Shown one piece after another: positions 1-9,309 of a stretch of 64,000 bases of DNA. This stretch comes from Roseimaritima ulvae (GTDB lineage: Bacteria; Planctomycetota; Planctomycetia; Pirellulales; Pirellulaceae). The notes beneath the pieces are model-generated. The model did not search any database, was not told where the DNA came from, and saw only the letters and a program-made list of their open reading frames with translations. The DNA is taken from the NCBI RefSeq assembly GCF_008065135.1, contig NZ_CP042914.1, forward strand, positions 744,001 through 808,000, given 5' to 3'. How positions within the stretch are numbered: the stretch's first letter is position 1; every line of letters starts with the position of its first letter. The position numbers and the translations under genes are program-made.

Positions 1-1112
1 CCTACGGTTGCTCCTGGAATCAGACGCCGACGCTGGACACCCTGGCCGCCTCGGGGGCCGTTTTTGATCGGTGTATTGTGCCCACCGATGATCCCCTCGC
101 CGTCCTTGATGCGCTGTGGCGGCAGTTGCCCGGCGGGCATCGGTTCAGCGTGGTCAGCGATGACCGTCGAGCGGTCGAGCTGGCAGGCGGCCACGACTGC
201 TCCGAAGTCCTCTGGGTGGATGTGCCCGAAACGTCCGAGCCGGCGGACGATGTGGTGGACACGGCTTTGGCGCAGGTGTTGGCCAGTGGCATGGAAAGCC
301 TGCAGCGCAGCCAAGCCGAATCGGATCCGCCGGCCCTGGTTTGGCTGCACAGCGATTTTCTGGTTCGCCGCTGGGACGCTCCCCGCCGTCTGCTGCCCTT
401 CGACCGGTGGGCGGACGAACAGGAAGACAACGGCCCGCCTGAAGAACACGAAGCTCTTACAGCGGCCGACGAAGCCGACGCTCCGACCGATCGCATCGCC
501 AACTTTTACGAGGTGGTCGAACCGCCGCGGCTGCGCTGGGAATCGAATCACGACCCCGACGTTACGCTGGCCTGGATGCACACCTACGCCGCCCAAGTGC
601 TGTTGCTTGATCACTTGTTGTCGGTGGTTCTGGACGCTGTCGCCGACACCCCGACGCGTCTGATCGTGATCGGGACCAGCGGGTTTGCATTGGGCGAAAA
701 CCAACACTTCGGCTGCTGCGGCCCGTTGCACAGCCCGCGGATCCAAGTCCCTGTGATCGGCTGTGGTCCACGGATCCCGATCGCGCGTTGCGGCCAACCC
801 TGCACGCCGGTCGCCGCGCTGAACACGCTGCTGGGCGTGCCACAGGCCGCTGGGTCGGCCAACGAACGCGGCGATCTGTTATCGCCGGCCGCCTGGGCGA
901 CCGACTGCGCTGGCTACCAACCGTCGGTGCGGACCGTCGCCAGCGATGGGGCGGAGGGCCTGACCACGCCGGACTGGTATTATTATCGCGACGCCGAAAC
1001 GCCAATGCGGGACGGTGAGCAGCTGTTCGTCAAGCCGGATGACCGCGGCGATGTGAATAACGTGGGCAGCCGGCTGCCCGAGGTGTTGCAGCAGGTCCGC
1101 GAACTGCTGTGA
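1..1112 (+). CDS. Sulfatase-like (alkaline phosphatase superfamily) protein, 5' partial
   Basis: The frame is open from the window edge (first full codon at base 3) to a TGA at 1110-1112. It begins with a sulfatase-like stretch, NQTPTLDTLAASGAVFDR, which in the family precedes the nucleophile. In active sulfatases a C/S-x-P-x-R motif follows within about 25 residues. Here the chain continues CIVPTDDPLAVLDAL and no such motif is visible, so catalysis is doubtful. A GTSGFALGENQHFGCCGPLH segment resembles the late metal-site region of the fold. Planctomycetes carry many sulfatase paralogues, and this looks like a degenerate or non-hydrolytic one. The N-terminus lies outside the window. Confidence 0.7.
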   Translation, partial: YGCSWNQTPTLDTLAASGAVFDRCIVPTDDPLAVLDALWRQLPGGHRFSVVSDDRRAVELAGGHDCSEVLWVDVPETSEPADDVVDTALAQVLASGMESLQRSQAESDPPALVWLHSDFLVRRWDAPRRLLPFDRWADEQEDNGPPEEHEALTAADEADAPTDRIANFYEVVEPPRLRWESNHDPDVTLAWMHTYAAQVLLLDHLLSVVLDAVADTPTRLIVIGTSGFALGENQHFGCCGPLHSPRIQVPVIGCGPRIPIARCGQPCTPVAALNTLLGVPQAAGSANERGDLLSPAAWATDCAGYQPSVRTVASDGAEGLTTPDWYYYRDAETPMRDGEQLFVKPDDRGDVNNVGSRLPEVLQQVRELL

Positions 1113-1249
1113 CGAGCCTGGTTTGCCGATGAGAAACGTAGGCTAGCGGTGGCCGGCCGAGATGTGCTGCCAAATTTGTCGATATACTGCCCGTTTCATG
1201 GACTATTGCCCGTCGCATGGGCTCTGGAGCCTGGGAGGCTTGAATCATC

Positions 1250-3559
1250 GTGCTGTTGTTTGCAATCGGTAATGTGGGTTGGACGATTCTGGGCGCCCTG
1301 GCGGTGGCCTGTGTGGGGCTGGTCGTGTTGGCGGTGGTCAGTCCGCGCCGGTTTGTCCGCTTCATCGTGCGACCGATCCTGGAAATGTTGTATCGCAAAC
1401 AGGTCGTCGGTGGCGAGAATCTGCCGCGTGATGGCGGCGCCGTGCTGATCTGTAATCACGTCTCCTGGTTGGACGGCATCCTGCTGCTATGGCTGCTGCC
1501 GCGCAACGCTCGGTTCATCGTCGATGGCGGCAATTTTGATGGTCGCGTGGCCCGCTATTTGGCGTCCGCCTTCGATACGATTCTGATGACGGCCAATCCC
1601 AAATCGATCGCTCGGGCGCTGAAGACCGGCCGCGAAGGGTTGCTGCAGGGCGACCAGATCGCGATCTTTCCCGAAGGCACGATTACCCGCAGCGGACAAC
1701 TGCAAGCCTTTCGGCCCGGCGTCACCAAACTGCTCAAGGGCAATGACGTGCCGATCGTGCCGATGTGGTTGGAGGGCATGTGGGGCAGCGTGTTTAGTTT
1801 TTCCAAAGGCAAGTTCTTCTGGAAATTGCCTTCCCTACCGCGTCGCTCGCTGGCCCTGCACATCGGCAAACCGCTGCCGCATGATACGCCGCTGGAAAAA
1901 ATGCGCAGCGAAGTTCAACGGTTGGGCGCCGAAGCCATGATCGCCGCTCGACAGCAAATGCCGGTCTTGCCGCAGCGGATCATTCGTACCTGGAAACGTC
2001 GTGGCGGCCGGTTGAAGGCCGCCGATTCCAGCGGTGCCGAAGTCGGTGGTCGGCAGATGCTGATGCGAACGATCATCCTCCGCCGCTTGATTACTCGCGA
2101 AGTGCTGGACAGTCGCGACAGCGAACCCACCGTGGGCATCCTGCTGCCGCCCAGCGTGGCGGCGGTGGCGACCAACGTGGCTTTGGCTTTCGACCGGCGG
2201 ACGTCCGCCAATTTGAATTACACCGTCAGCAGTGAGGTGCTGAATCAGTGCATCGATGCAGCCGGGATCAAGCACGTTTTAACCAGTGCCAAGTTCATGG
2301 AAAAAATGGACTTCGACCTGAATACCAACCTGGTGCTGCTGGAAGAATTAAAAGACAAAGTCAGCTTGCTTGACAAACTGGTCGGCGTCGCCGTGGCATA
2401 CCTGTTGCCCTCGCCAATCGTGGACCGGATGCTGGGTTTGCAAAAGATTTCCTGCGACGACCTGCTGACGGTGATCTTCACCAGCGGTTCCACCGGCACG
2501 CCCAAGGGCGTCATGCTGACGCACGCCAATATCAGTCACAACGTCGAAGCGATCGACAAAGCGGTCCGTTTGAGCACCGAAGATGTGGTGTTGGGCGTGT
2601 TGCCGTTTTTTCATTCCTTCGGTTACGCGGTGACGCTTTGGGCCGTGCAAACGCTGGGGCCCGCCGGTATCTATCATTTCAATCCACTCGATGCGCGACA
2701 GGTCGGCAAATTGGCCGAGAAATACGGCGCGACGGTGTTGCTGGGGACGCCCACGTTCTTACGCGGCTACCTGCGTCGGATCGAACCCAAACAATTTGCC
2801 AAGATGGATGTGGTGGTGGCCGGAGCGGAAAAGATGCCCGCCGATCTGTTCGAAGCCTTCGAGAAAAAGTTCGGCGTCCGGCCCGTGGAAGGCTACGGGA
2901 CGACCGAGCTCAGTCCGTTGGTGTCGGTCAACATTCCGCCCACCCGCTCATACGCCAAGTATCAACCCGACCGCTCTGAAGGATCCGTCGGCCGGCCGCT
3001 GCCCGGGATCAGCGCCAAAGTGATATCGCCCGATGACGGGGTGGAGTTGGCGGCGGGCCAAGACGGGATGTTATTGGTTACCGGTCCCAACGTGATGAAA
3101 GGTTATATGGGCCGCGAAGACTTGACGGCCGAAGCGGTTCAAGACGGCTGGTACGTGACCGGTGATATCGCCAATGTGGATAAAGACGGCTTCCTGCATA
3201 TCACGGGACGGCTGAGCCGGTTTTCCAAAATCGGAGGCGAAATGGTGCCCCACATCCGCATCGAAGAAGAACTGGATCGGCTGCTGGGCGAAGGCCAAGA
3301 CCCGGACGAAGATCAGTTGCGGGTTTGCGTGACGGCCGTGCCGGATGAGAAAAAAGGCGAACGCCTGATCGTGTTGCACCTGCCCACCGACAAAGACCCC
3401 GATACACTCCGCCAAGGTCTCCGCGACGCCGGCCTGCCCAACCTATTTGTTCCCAGTCGTGACTCGTTCATCGAAGTCGCCGAAATTCCCCTGCTGGGAA
3501 CCGGAAAGCTGGATCTGAAGGGAGCCCGAGACGCCGCCGCCGAAGCGGTGGGGGAGTGA
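1250..3559 (+). CDS. Bifunctional PlsC acyltransferase / acyl-ACP synthetase (Aas-like)
   Basis: A 769-residue fusion. Residues about 60-230 are a PlsC-type lysophospholipid acyltransferase: NHVSWLDG gives the H-x4-D motif and IFPEGT the second block. Residues about 260-765 are an AMP-forming acyl-activating enzyme with TSGSTGTPKGVML near 410, the motif EGYGTTELSP, and TGDIANVDKDGF. The architecture matches E. coli Aas (2-acyl-glycerophosphoethanolamine recycling) without the MFS domain that some homologues carry. The protein should act at the inner face of the cytoplasmic membrane. A hydrophobic N-terminal segment (residues 5-35) precedes the PlsC domain. The start is a GTG about 11 nt after GGGAGG. 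It is convergent with the prepilin peptidase gene. Confidence 0.88.
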   Translation: MLLFAIGNVGWTILGALAVACVGLVVLAVVSPRRFVRFIVRPILEMLYRKQVVGGENLPRDGGAVLICNHVSWLDGILLLWLLPRNARFIVDGGNFDGRVARYLASAFDTILMTANPKSIARALKTGREGLLQGDQIAIFPEGTITRSGQLQAFRPGVTKLLKGNDVPIVPMWLEGMWGSVFSFSKGKFFWKLPSLPRRSLALHIGKPLPHDTPLEKMRSEVQRLGAEAMIAARQQMPVLPQRIIRTWKRRGGRLKAADSSGAEVGGRQMLMRTIILRRLITREVLDSRDSEPTVGILLPPSVAAVATNVALAFDRRTSANLNYTVSSEVLNQCIDAAGIKHVLTSAKFMEKMDFDLNTNLVLLEELKDKVSLLDKLVGVAVAYLLPSPIVDRMLGLQKISCDDLLTVIFTSGSTGTPKGVMLTHANISHNVEAIDKAVRLSTEDVVLGVLPFFHSFGYAVTLWAVQTLGPAGIYHFNPLDARQVGKLAEKYGATVLLGTPTFLRGYLRRIEPKQFAKMDVVVAGAEKMPADLFEAFEKKFGVRPVEGYGTTELSPLVSVNIPPTRSYAKYQPDRSEGSVGRPLPGISAKVISPDDGVELAAGQDGMLLVTGPNVMKGYMGREDLTAEAVQDGWYVTGDIANVDKDGFLHITGRLSRFSKIGGEMVPHIRIEEELDRLLGEGQDPDEDQLRVCVTAVPDEKKGERLIVLHLPTDKDPDTLRQGLRDAGLPNLFVPSRDSFIEVAEIPLLGTGKLDLKGARDAAAEAVGE

Positions 3560-3755
3560 GGAGGCAGGGAGACAGGGAGGCAGGGAGACAGGGAGACAGG
3601 GAGACAAGGAGACAAGGAGACAAGGAGACAAGGAGTGAGGAGTGAGGAGTGAGGAGTGAGGTTTCGGAGGACGTAAGAAACGTCCGCTTGGGCCTTATTC
3701 TCTCCCACTCTCCTTGTCTCCCTGTCTCCCTGTCTCCTCACTCCTCACTCCTACA
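3560..3755. repeat. Low-complexity inverted repeat between convergent genes
   Basis: The left arm (about 3560-3660) repeats GGAGACAGG/GGAGACAAG units and then GAGTGAG units. The right arm (about 3708-3752) is the same vocabulary in reverse complement (CTCCTTGTCTCC, CCTGTCTCC, CTCACTCCTCACTCC). The arms can fold into a long hairpin lying just after the stop of the acyltransferase gene. The prepilin peptidase frame reads into the right arm, so its last ~20 residues are repeat-derived. It may act as a bidirectional terminator, but there is no classical U-tract. Confidence 0.85.
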
Positions 3756-4918
3756 CCGCCCTCCCGCTCCGGCGGCACCGGTTGGGGCCGAAGCCACAGC
3801 GACAGGGTGGCCACGGCGAAGGCGGACAGCAGGATTACCCAGGGAGCGGCGTGGGTGCTGGGCCAATAGGGCAGCGCATCGAGCCACCGCCAAGCGGCCA
3901 ACTGCAGTGACAAGGCCGCCGGCAAGGCGATCGCCAAGCGGGCAAAGCCGTCGCGGTTGGGCAGGAACCGCTGCAGGTTGATCGCGATCAGGCAAGCCAA
4001 AATCGTGACGCTCAACAAACCCTGCCAGCCGACCACGATACCCGGCAGGGCCAGCATCGCCATCAAGTCCAACAGCCGCGCGGTGTCTTTGCCCAGCGGG
4101 TCGAGTTTAATGTCTGCCGAAGGAAACATCGACAACGCCATCGCTCGCGCCAACACGGCCGCCGCCGCTGTCCCGGTGATCACTCGCAGCAACGCCGACA
4201 GAAAGCCGTTCGCTCGCCACGTCGGCTCTACCGTGACCTGCCAGGAAACCACTTGCAGGGGCGGCCAAGCCAACATCGGCAAGGCCACCAACACGAAGCA
4301 CCAGACCAGCAAAGGACGCGGCAATCGCACCCCGTCGACGCGGATCAGTCCCACCGCCCAACTGCAGGCGACGGCCAACATGTGGCAGACGCCGATGGCG
4401 AACGCGGCCGTCCAGACCTGCGGCATGTGTAAAGCGCCAAACGAATATCCACTGCCCGGTTGATAGGGCAGGTTGATGCCGGCCAGGTACAGTTCCATGA
4501 TGCCCACCAGCGTCAATGACAAGCCCACGGCCAGTTCCACGATCGGATATCGCGGGGCGATCGGCAGGCGACAGCGTCGGCAGCGGCCCTGCAGCGCCAG
4601 CCAGCCAAACACGGGGATGTTATCGCGGGTGGCAATTTTGTTGGCACAGAATGGGCAACTGGAAAAACCCCCCACGCCGCGGCCCAGCGGCAACCGATAG
4701 GCCACCACATTCAAAAAACTGCCGATCGCCGAGCTGACCCAAAACAACCACGCCAGCACCACCAAGTCCACGACTCGCGGAATCAACAGATCGCTGAAAT
4801 CCAGAAAGCTCTGACGCGACAGGATCCAGGCACTCAACAGCACGTAAAGTGATGCGACGGCGGTCATCGCCAACAGCGGAATCCACAAAAAGCGATTCCA
4901 ACGACGTCGCTTGGGCAT
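3695..4918 (-). CDS. Prepilin peptidase (A24 family), divergent
   Basis: A 407-residue polytopic membrane protein. The N-terminal half carries the methyltransferase/DiS_P_DiS signature: GSFLNVVAYRLP, two CxxC pairs (CPFC, CRRC), RDNIPVFGW and RYPIVELAVG. The C-terminal half should hold two catalytic aspartates. RVDGVRLPRPLL fits the first. The second, normally GxGD-x-KL, appears as PSADIKL, so the aspartate is kept but both glycines are replaced. It should cleave and methylate pseudopilin leaders such as those encoded at 36-44.5 kb. The last residues (REGGVGVRSEETGRQGDKE) are translated from the neighbouring low-complexity repeat and are unlikely to be functional. Confidence 0.8.
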   Translation of the reverse strand: MPKRRRWNRFLWIPLLAMTAVASLYVLLSAWILSRQSFLDFSDLLIPRVVDLVVLAWLFWVSSAIGSFLNVVAYRLPLGRGVGGFSSCPFCANKIATRDNIPVFGWLALQGRCRRCRLPIAPRYPIVELAVGLSLTLVGIMELYLAGINLPYQPGSGYSFGALHMPQVWTAAFAIGVCHMLAVACSWAVGLIRVDGVRLPRPLLVWCFVLVALPMLAWPPLQVVSWQVTVEPTWRANGFLSALLRVITGTAAAAVLARAMALSMFPSADIKLDPLGKDTARLLDLMAMLALPGIVVGWQGLLSVTILACLIAINLQRFLPNRDGFARLAIALPAALSLQLAAWRWLDALPYWPSTHAAPWVILLSAFAVATLSLWLRPQPVPPEREGGVGVRSEETGRQGDKESGRE

Positions 4919-4956
4919 GCGTGGTAAGTATCGAATGAGTGGAGGGCGACGGGGCC

Positions 4957-5024
4957 GTAGCCGAAGTCGCCAAGACTTTGGACGGCTGGGCGGGAAAAAT
5001 CCAAACTCTGGCGAGTTCGGCTAC
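4957..5024. repeat. Inverted pair of GTAG hairpins
   Basis: Copy one at 4957-4982 reads GTAG then CCGAAGTC, loop GCCAA, then GACTTTGG. Copy two at 5001-5024 is in reverse orientation, with stem CCGAACTC/GAGTTTGG. The two copies differ in the stem but each remains self-paired. They lie between the prepilin peptidase start and the ispG stop. Confidence 0.85.
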
Positions 5025-5079
5025 AAGATTGGGCTGCAAATTAGGGCGACAACGTGCTTCGCAGCGTTGTCTGTTCGGC

Positions 5080-6213
5080 TTAACGAGTGGCGATGATCTG
5101 GTCCAATTCCGCTTTCAGTCGCGGCAGGATTTCGTCGTAAGGAAACGCGCCGATGGTCTGTTCGCCGCGTTTTAAGTTGACGACTTTGGGACCGCACCAC
5201 AGTCCCAGATCGGCATCGTCGGTTTCGCCGGGCCCGTTAACGCGGCAGCCCATCACGGCGATCGTGATCGCATGTTTTTGCGCGTATCGAGTCAGTTCTT
5301 TGACGTCGGCGGCCAGTTCGACAAAGGCTTCGTTTTCCACCCGGCTGCAGCTCGGGCAGCTGATAATGTTCAGCTCGTCGCGGTTCAGCCGGACCACGCT
5401 GCGAACGCGGCCGGCGGCGATGTCGTCGATGATTTGCTGTCCCGCCGCGATCTCTTCGGGTTTGCGATCATTGGGCACCGTCAACGACACCCGCACGGTG
5501 TCTCCGATGCCTTTGCCGATCAACTGTTCAAAGGCCACACGGGTTTTGATGATCCCGTCGGGCGGCATCCCGGCTTCGGTGACGCCCAGGTGCAGCGGCA
5601 CATCGGGACGTTCGGCGGCAAAGCGTTGGTTGACCTCGATGACCTTGTCGGGATCGCTGTCCTTCAGCGAGACGACGTAGCGGTCGAAATCCAGCGAGTC
5701 GACGAAGCGACAGTGTTCCAGGGCGCTTTCCAGCATCGGAGTGATGGAATCTTCGGCGTCGTATTTTTCTTTTTTGGCCGGGTCGACGCTGCCGCAATTC
5801 ACCCCGATGCGTACCGCGCAGTCGTGGCGTTGCGCTTGTTCGATGATGAATCGCACCTTGTCCTGCCAGGGACGGTCTTTCTGGTGGTGGTACAGGTGTC
5901 CGGGGTTGTAGCGGATTTTGTTGACGTGGGGGGCGACCAGTTCGGCCAGCCGAAAATTCTCCTGCAGGTCGACCGCCAGGTTGGCTTCGGTGTGTTGGCG
6001 AAGCTCCGCCAAGGCTTCGGCGTCCTTGACGCTGTCGACGGCCACTCGCACCACCCCGGCGCCGGCGGCGTGCAGGGCGTTGGCCTGGGCGGCGGTGGCG
6101 GCGACGTTCTGGGTCTTGGTAGCCGTCATGCTTTGCACGGCAATGGGGTGTCCACCGCCGATCTGGATGGTTCCGATCGCGACCGTGCGGGTGGGGTTGC
6201 GCTGGATGGTCAT
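5080..6213 (-). CDS. ispG: 4-hydroxy-3-methylbut-2-en-1-yl diphosphate synthase
   Basis: IspG (GcpE) converts MEcPP to HMBPP in the MEP isoprenoid pathway, using a [4Fe-4S] cluster. The 377-residue length and the start ([16 protein letters not shown]) are typical of the compact bacterial form. The TIM-barrel part includes RYNPGH and NCGS segments. The C-terminal cluster ligands are visible as SCPSCSR and, after about 30 residues, [11 protein letters not shown]. The start ATG overlaps the stop of the upstream membrane protein gene (ATGA, 6210-6213), so the two are probably translationally coupled. Confidence 0.96.
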   Translation of the reverse strand: MTIQRNPTRTVAIGTIQIGGGHPIAVQSMTATKTQNVAATAAQANALHAAGAGVVRVAVDSVKDAEALAELRQHTEANLAVDLQENFRLAELVAPHVNKIRYNPGHLYHHQKDRPWQDKVRFIIEQAQRHDCAVRIGVNCGSVDPAKKEKYDAEDSITPMLESALEHCRFVDSLDFDRYVVSLKDSDPDKVIEVNQRFAAERPDVPLHLGVTEAGMPPDGIIKTRVAFEQLIGKGIGDTVRVSLTVPNDRKPEEIAAGQQIIDDIAAGRVRSVVRLNRDELNIISCPSCSRVENEAFVELAADVKELTRYAQKHAITIAVMGCRVNGPGETDDADLGLWCGPKVVNLKRGEQTIGAFPYDEILPRLKAELDQIIATR

Positions 6214-7349
6214 GTTGCGTTTTCGTCTCGTCGGTGGGGGCGGTCGCGGAGGCGGTTGCTGACGCGTTTAAGCACGGCTTTGTCGGCCGCCGATAGGGAG
6301 TCTAATCCATTTTGATGCACACGCATCAGGATACCGTCCAGCTGTTGGTCGTCGGCCGCTTCTTCGACCTCGCGTCGCCGCACCGCTCGCAACCGCCGGC
6401 GAGTGTTCCAGTGTTGCCATGATTTAAGCGGAGAAACGCGGTCAGCGGTAGCCGGGCGTCGCTTGGCAGGGGAAGTTTTGTCCGCAGAAGACGTTCCGGC
6501 AGAGGCGGAATCGGATGAGCGGGCGTGGGAGCCGGCCCGCCGATACGGGGTGGGCGGGTCGATCGAAGAAGATCGCGACACCCAGCAGGCCACGCCCACC
6601 AGGGTCAACCAGGGCCAGATCGCGGGAGTCGCGCCGGGTTGGACCCACAACGCGATGGCCCCGGCGGTAGTCCAGCCGATGGCCGTGATTCCCAGCGCCA
6701 GCCGGATCGCCGCGGTACGCCGCAATTGGGGCTGACGAGCGACCATCAAATCGACCGTGGCAGTCAGGGCCTCGCGGCCGTGGCAGCCCGGCAGCGGCAG
6801 GGTTTGAGCCGCCGCTTGCAAGGTCAGCACCCACACGCAAGCGACCAGCACCGATGTGGCGGTTAATTGTCCGGTCAACTCCGGCGGCAGCAGCGAAATC
6901 CCGGCCCAGCCATGGCCGTGGGGCGGCATGGCGGCCAACGCCGTGGCCATGCCCAACGTCAGCAAAGGCACGGCCAATGCCAAAATCAGCCGCGGACCCA
7001 CCGCCGCGGTGACACTGCCCCAACTGCCAAAGGCCCGCAGCGTCACGTCCCGAGAATTCCCGCCCAAAACGCGACAAGTTCCGATCCGCACCAAGGCCTG
7101 AAACAGCGCCCCACCGATCAAAGAGGCCGCCAGGATGCCCGCCAGTACCGGCAGATCGGCATTGCCCGGCCGTGTTCGCCACAACCAACCGCCAGCCAGT
7201 ATGCAGGCAAAAGCGATCGGCAAACTGTAGCCGACGCGAATTTGGGTCTCGCCCCAACGCCCCACCGGCAACGAATATCTCAGCACGTCCATCCGCGGGG
7301 ACGGGGGGTAGTCGGGGCTGAGGTCATCGCGATGGCTGACGCGGGGCAT
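6210..7349 (-). CDS. M50/site-2-protease-like membrane protein lacking the catalytic motifs
   Basis: A 379-residue protein with about six hydrophobic segments in the first 260 residues and a polar, arginine-rich C-terminus. [20 protein letters not shown] followed by [12 protein letters not shown] lines up with the M50 pattern 'HELGHALAARRxGG..VREVTLLPxGG', but the HExxH zinc motif is replaced by FQALV. A later [14 protein letters not shown] lines up with the 'NLLPxPLDGGR' motif with Asp replaced by His. The C-terminal [20 protein letters not shown] segment resembles a short tail found in planctomycete rhomboid-like proteins. I chose the ATG at 7349; a TTG lies seven codons upstream. It is coupled to ispG. 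Confidence 0.6.
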   Translation of the reverse strand: MPRVSHRDDLSPDYPPSPRMDVLRYSLPVGRWGETQIRVGYSLPIAFACILAGGWLWRTRPGNADLPVLAGILAASLIGGALFQALVRIGTCRVLGGNSRDVTLRAFGSWGSVTAAVGPRLILALAVPLLTLGMATALAAMPPHGHGWAGISLLPPELTGQLTATSVLVACVWVLTLQAAAQTLPLPGCHGREALTATVDLMVARQPQLRRTAAIRLALGITAIGWTTAGAIALWVQPGATPAIWPWLTLVGVACWVSRSSSIDPPTPYRRAGSHARSSDSASAGTSSADKTSPAKRRPATADRVSPLKSWQHWNTRRRLRAVRRREVEEAADDQQLDGILMRVHQNGLDSLSAADKAVLKRVSNRLRDRPHRRDENAT

Positions 7350-7406
7350 GAAAAACAACGACAGGAACAAAGGAAGGACAGCAGTTCACCAGTAGCCGAT
7401 CTCGCC

Positions 7407-7600
7407 GGGACGTCAATTGTATTACTGCAGCATTGGACCTTGAGGCCACTTACTTCACCCTCCTTTTCAAGGAGGGTCGAGCCTTAGCGAGGGGAGGTTT
7501 TTATGATTTTTGCAGCGGCGCGGTCGCCCTCTCCTCGCTGACGCTCGACTCTCCCAGAGGGAGAGTGAAGTCATACCGTCAATAATACATTTCACGTCCC
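7407..7600. repeat. Palindromic interspersed element, copy C
   Basis: About 194 bp running from GGGACGTCAATT to the end ACATTTCACGTCCC. It contains an internal palindromic core (CACCCTCC...GGAGGGTCGAGCCTTAGCGAGG and CCTCGCTGACGCTCGACTCTCC...GAGAGTGAAG). The same core occurs at 11334-11524, 28037-28244 and, in fragments, at 27268-27386 and 35783-35830. No coding capacity was found. Confidence 0.85.
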
Positions 7601-7672
7601 CCAGAGATTGGAGGTCTATCCGTTATTGTACGCAGCCGTGCAATCCAAAGTTTTGTCAGGGGCTGAAATCTG

Positions 7673-7965
7673 CTGACTCTACCGGAATCTATGTACGCGT
7701 CCGGTAACGATTGGTCAGGCTTCGCACAGCCGAGCAATCGTTTAACCCCTAGCCGCAGGCGTCGGCGAGGGCAAGCGAAAATGTTGGCGACTTTGTCGGT
7801 GATATCGAACGAATCGCGTCGACTTCTATAATTGGACGCTGACGCCTGCGCCTGCGGAGGCTGCTAAATCAGTCGCTCCACGACTAAGTCAGCAGCCTCC
7901 TGCGGCTACGGGTTATATGCTTGCTCGCCTTTGGACGGCCCATACATAGATTCCGGTAGAGTCAG
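7673..7965. mobile_element. MITE-like element with perfect 23-bp terminal inverted repeats
   Basis: The 23 bases at 7673-7695 (beginning CTGACTCTACCGG) are the exact reverse complement of 7943-7965 (ending CCGGTAGAGTCAG). The 293-bp interior has no credible gene. It carries a second nested hairpin, GGAGGCTGCT near 7856 pairing with AGCAGCCTCC near 7890. It is followed directly by a heptamer tandem array. No transposase is present in the window. Confidence 0.8.
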
Positions 7966-7971
7966 GAAATT

Positions 7972-8095
7972 TGAAATCTGAAATCTGAAATCTCAAATCT
8001 CAAATCTCAAATCTCAAATCTCAAATCTCAAATCTCAAATCTCAAATCTCAAATCTCAAATCTCAAATCTCAAATCTCAAATCTCAAATCTCGCG
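7972..8095. repeat. Heptanucleotide tandem array (AAATCTC)n
   Basis: About 17 tandem copies of a 7-bp unit, AAATCTG drifting to AAATCTC, ending in GCGTCTC units just before the rlmN stop codon. A similar 7-bp array with unit GTGAGGA occurs at 35631-35706. It is likely to be variable in length through replication slippage. Confidence 0.95.
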
Positions 8096-8111
8096 TCTCG
8101 CGTCTCGCGCC

Positions 8112-9191
8112 CTATTCCGCGTTGCGGTTGCGTCGCAGTTGCCCGCAGGCGGCGTTGATTTCGCTGCCCTTGCGTTGCCGGAACCGCACGTTGACGCCCG
8201 CCGATTCCAAGGTTTCGCGGAAGGTTCGCAGCTGCCCTGCCGAGGGGGTTTGGTAGGGCAGCCCGGCGACCGGGTTGTAGGGGATCACGTTCAGCAGGAC
8301 CGGCCGCCCCCGCATCAATTTGGCCAGCTGACTGGCGCATTGAACGCTATCATTGACGCCGCCCAGCAGCACGTATTCGAACGTCAGCCGTCGCCCGCTG
8401 GATTCGAAATAGCGGCCCGCAGCATCCATCACCGGCTGCAGACCGACCTTGCGATTGACCGGTACCAGGCGGCTGCGGAGTTCGTTGTTGGGCGCGTGTA
8501 GGCTGACTGCCAGGTTGTAGGGAACCGCGTGCCGCGACAGCCGGTCGATCGCGACCGGCAATCCGACCGTGCTGATCGTGATTCTGCGGGGGCTGATCCC
8601 CAGCCCGTCGGGGCTGCGAGCGACATCCAGCGCCGGCAAGACGTTGTTCAGATTGGCCAGCGGTTCGCCCATGCCCATCATCACGATGTGGCTGAGCCGT
8701 TCGTCGACCGGCAGCCGGCCCTGCAGCCGCAGCATCTGCTCGAGGATTTCACCGCGCGTCAGATTGCGATCGACGCCATCGAGGCCGCTGGCGCAGAACA
8801 CGCATCCCATCGCACAGCCCACTTGGCTGCTGACACAAATGCTGCGTCGGCTGCCATCACGGAGCAGGACGCATTCGATTTCGCCGCCATCGGGCAGCCG
8901 AACCAGCAGTTTTTCGGTGCCGTCGGGGGAGGTTTCTTCTTTAACGACCGAACTGCGATAGATCACAAACCGTTCGGCCAGCGATCGCCGCAGGCTTTCC
9001 GGCAAATCCGTCATCTCCACAAAATCGACCGCTCGCTGACGGTAAATCCACTGCCAGATCTGTTTGCCGCGAAACGATCGCTGGCCATGTTCGGACAGCC
9101 AGGTCGTCAATTGAGCGGGCGTCCAATCCAGCAAATGTTCACGCTGGTCGGTGGCGGGCGGAGCGTCGGCGAGGGGAAGCGAATGGATCAT
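8112..9191 (-). CDS. rlmN: 23S rRNA (adenine-C2)-methyltransferase / dual rRNA-tRNA methylase
   Basis: A radical-SAM enzyme that methylates A2503 of 23S rRNA and A37 of some tRNAs. The 359-residue length is typical. The cluster motif CAMGCVFC is the expected C-x3-C-x2-C. The preceding RRSICVSSQVG segment and the C-terminal AACGQLR supply the two extra conserved cysteines of the mechanism. MMGMGEPLANL is the SAM-binding GGE-like region. It is transcribed alone. The 3' end abuts the AAATCTC heptamer array, and the last residues (RRNRNAE) are variable in the family. Confidence 0.95.
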   Translation of the reverse strand: MIHSLPLADAPPATDQREHLLDWTPAQLTTWLSEHGQRSFRGKQIWQWIYRQRAVDFVEMTDLPESLRRSLAERFVIYRSSVVKEETSPDGTEKLLVRLPDGGEIECVLLRDGSRRSICVSSQVGCAMGCVFCASGLDGVDRNLTRGEILEQMLRLQGRLPVDERLSHIVMMGMGEPLANLNNVLPALDVARSPDGLGISPRRITISTVGLPVAIDRLSRHAVPYNLAVSLHAPNNELRSRLVPVNRKVGLQPVMDAAGRYFESSGRRLTFEYVLLGGVNDSVQCASQLAKLMRGRPVLLNVIPYNPVAGLPYQTPSAGQLRTFRETLESAGVNVRFRQRKGSEINAACGQLRRNRNAE

Positions 9192-9309
9192 CGGCAGCGG
9201 GGGCAGGAGGAATTCCTTAAACTGTAACCGCTGGTCAGCCGTTTCGTCACCCAGACGGTTTCACTGAATGCGGTCTGGTAGTGGGTACGAATGGGACGGC
9301 TTAACAAAT

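Noticed and set aside
3443-3741. Minus-strand frames rich in SPCLPVSL-type repeats
   Set aside because: They are translations of the low-complexity inverted repeat, with no start signal and no homology.
7966-8095. Possible CRISPR-like array
   Set aside because: The units are 7 bp and contiguous with no spacers, and no cas gene is present. It is a simple tandem repeat, as is the array at 35631-35706.
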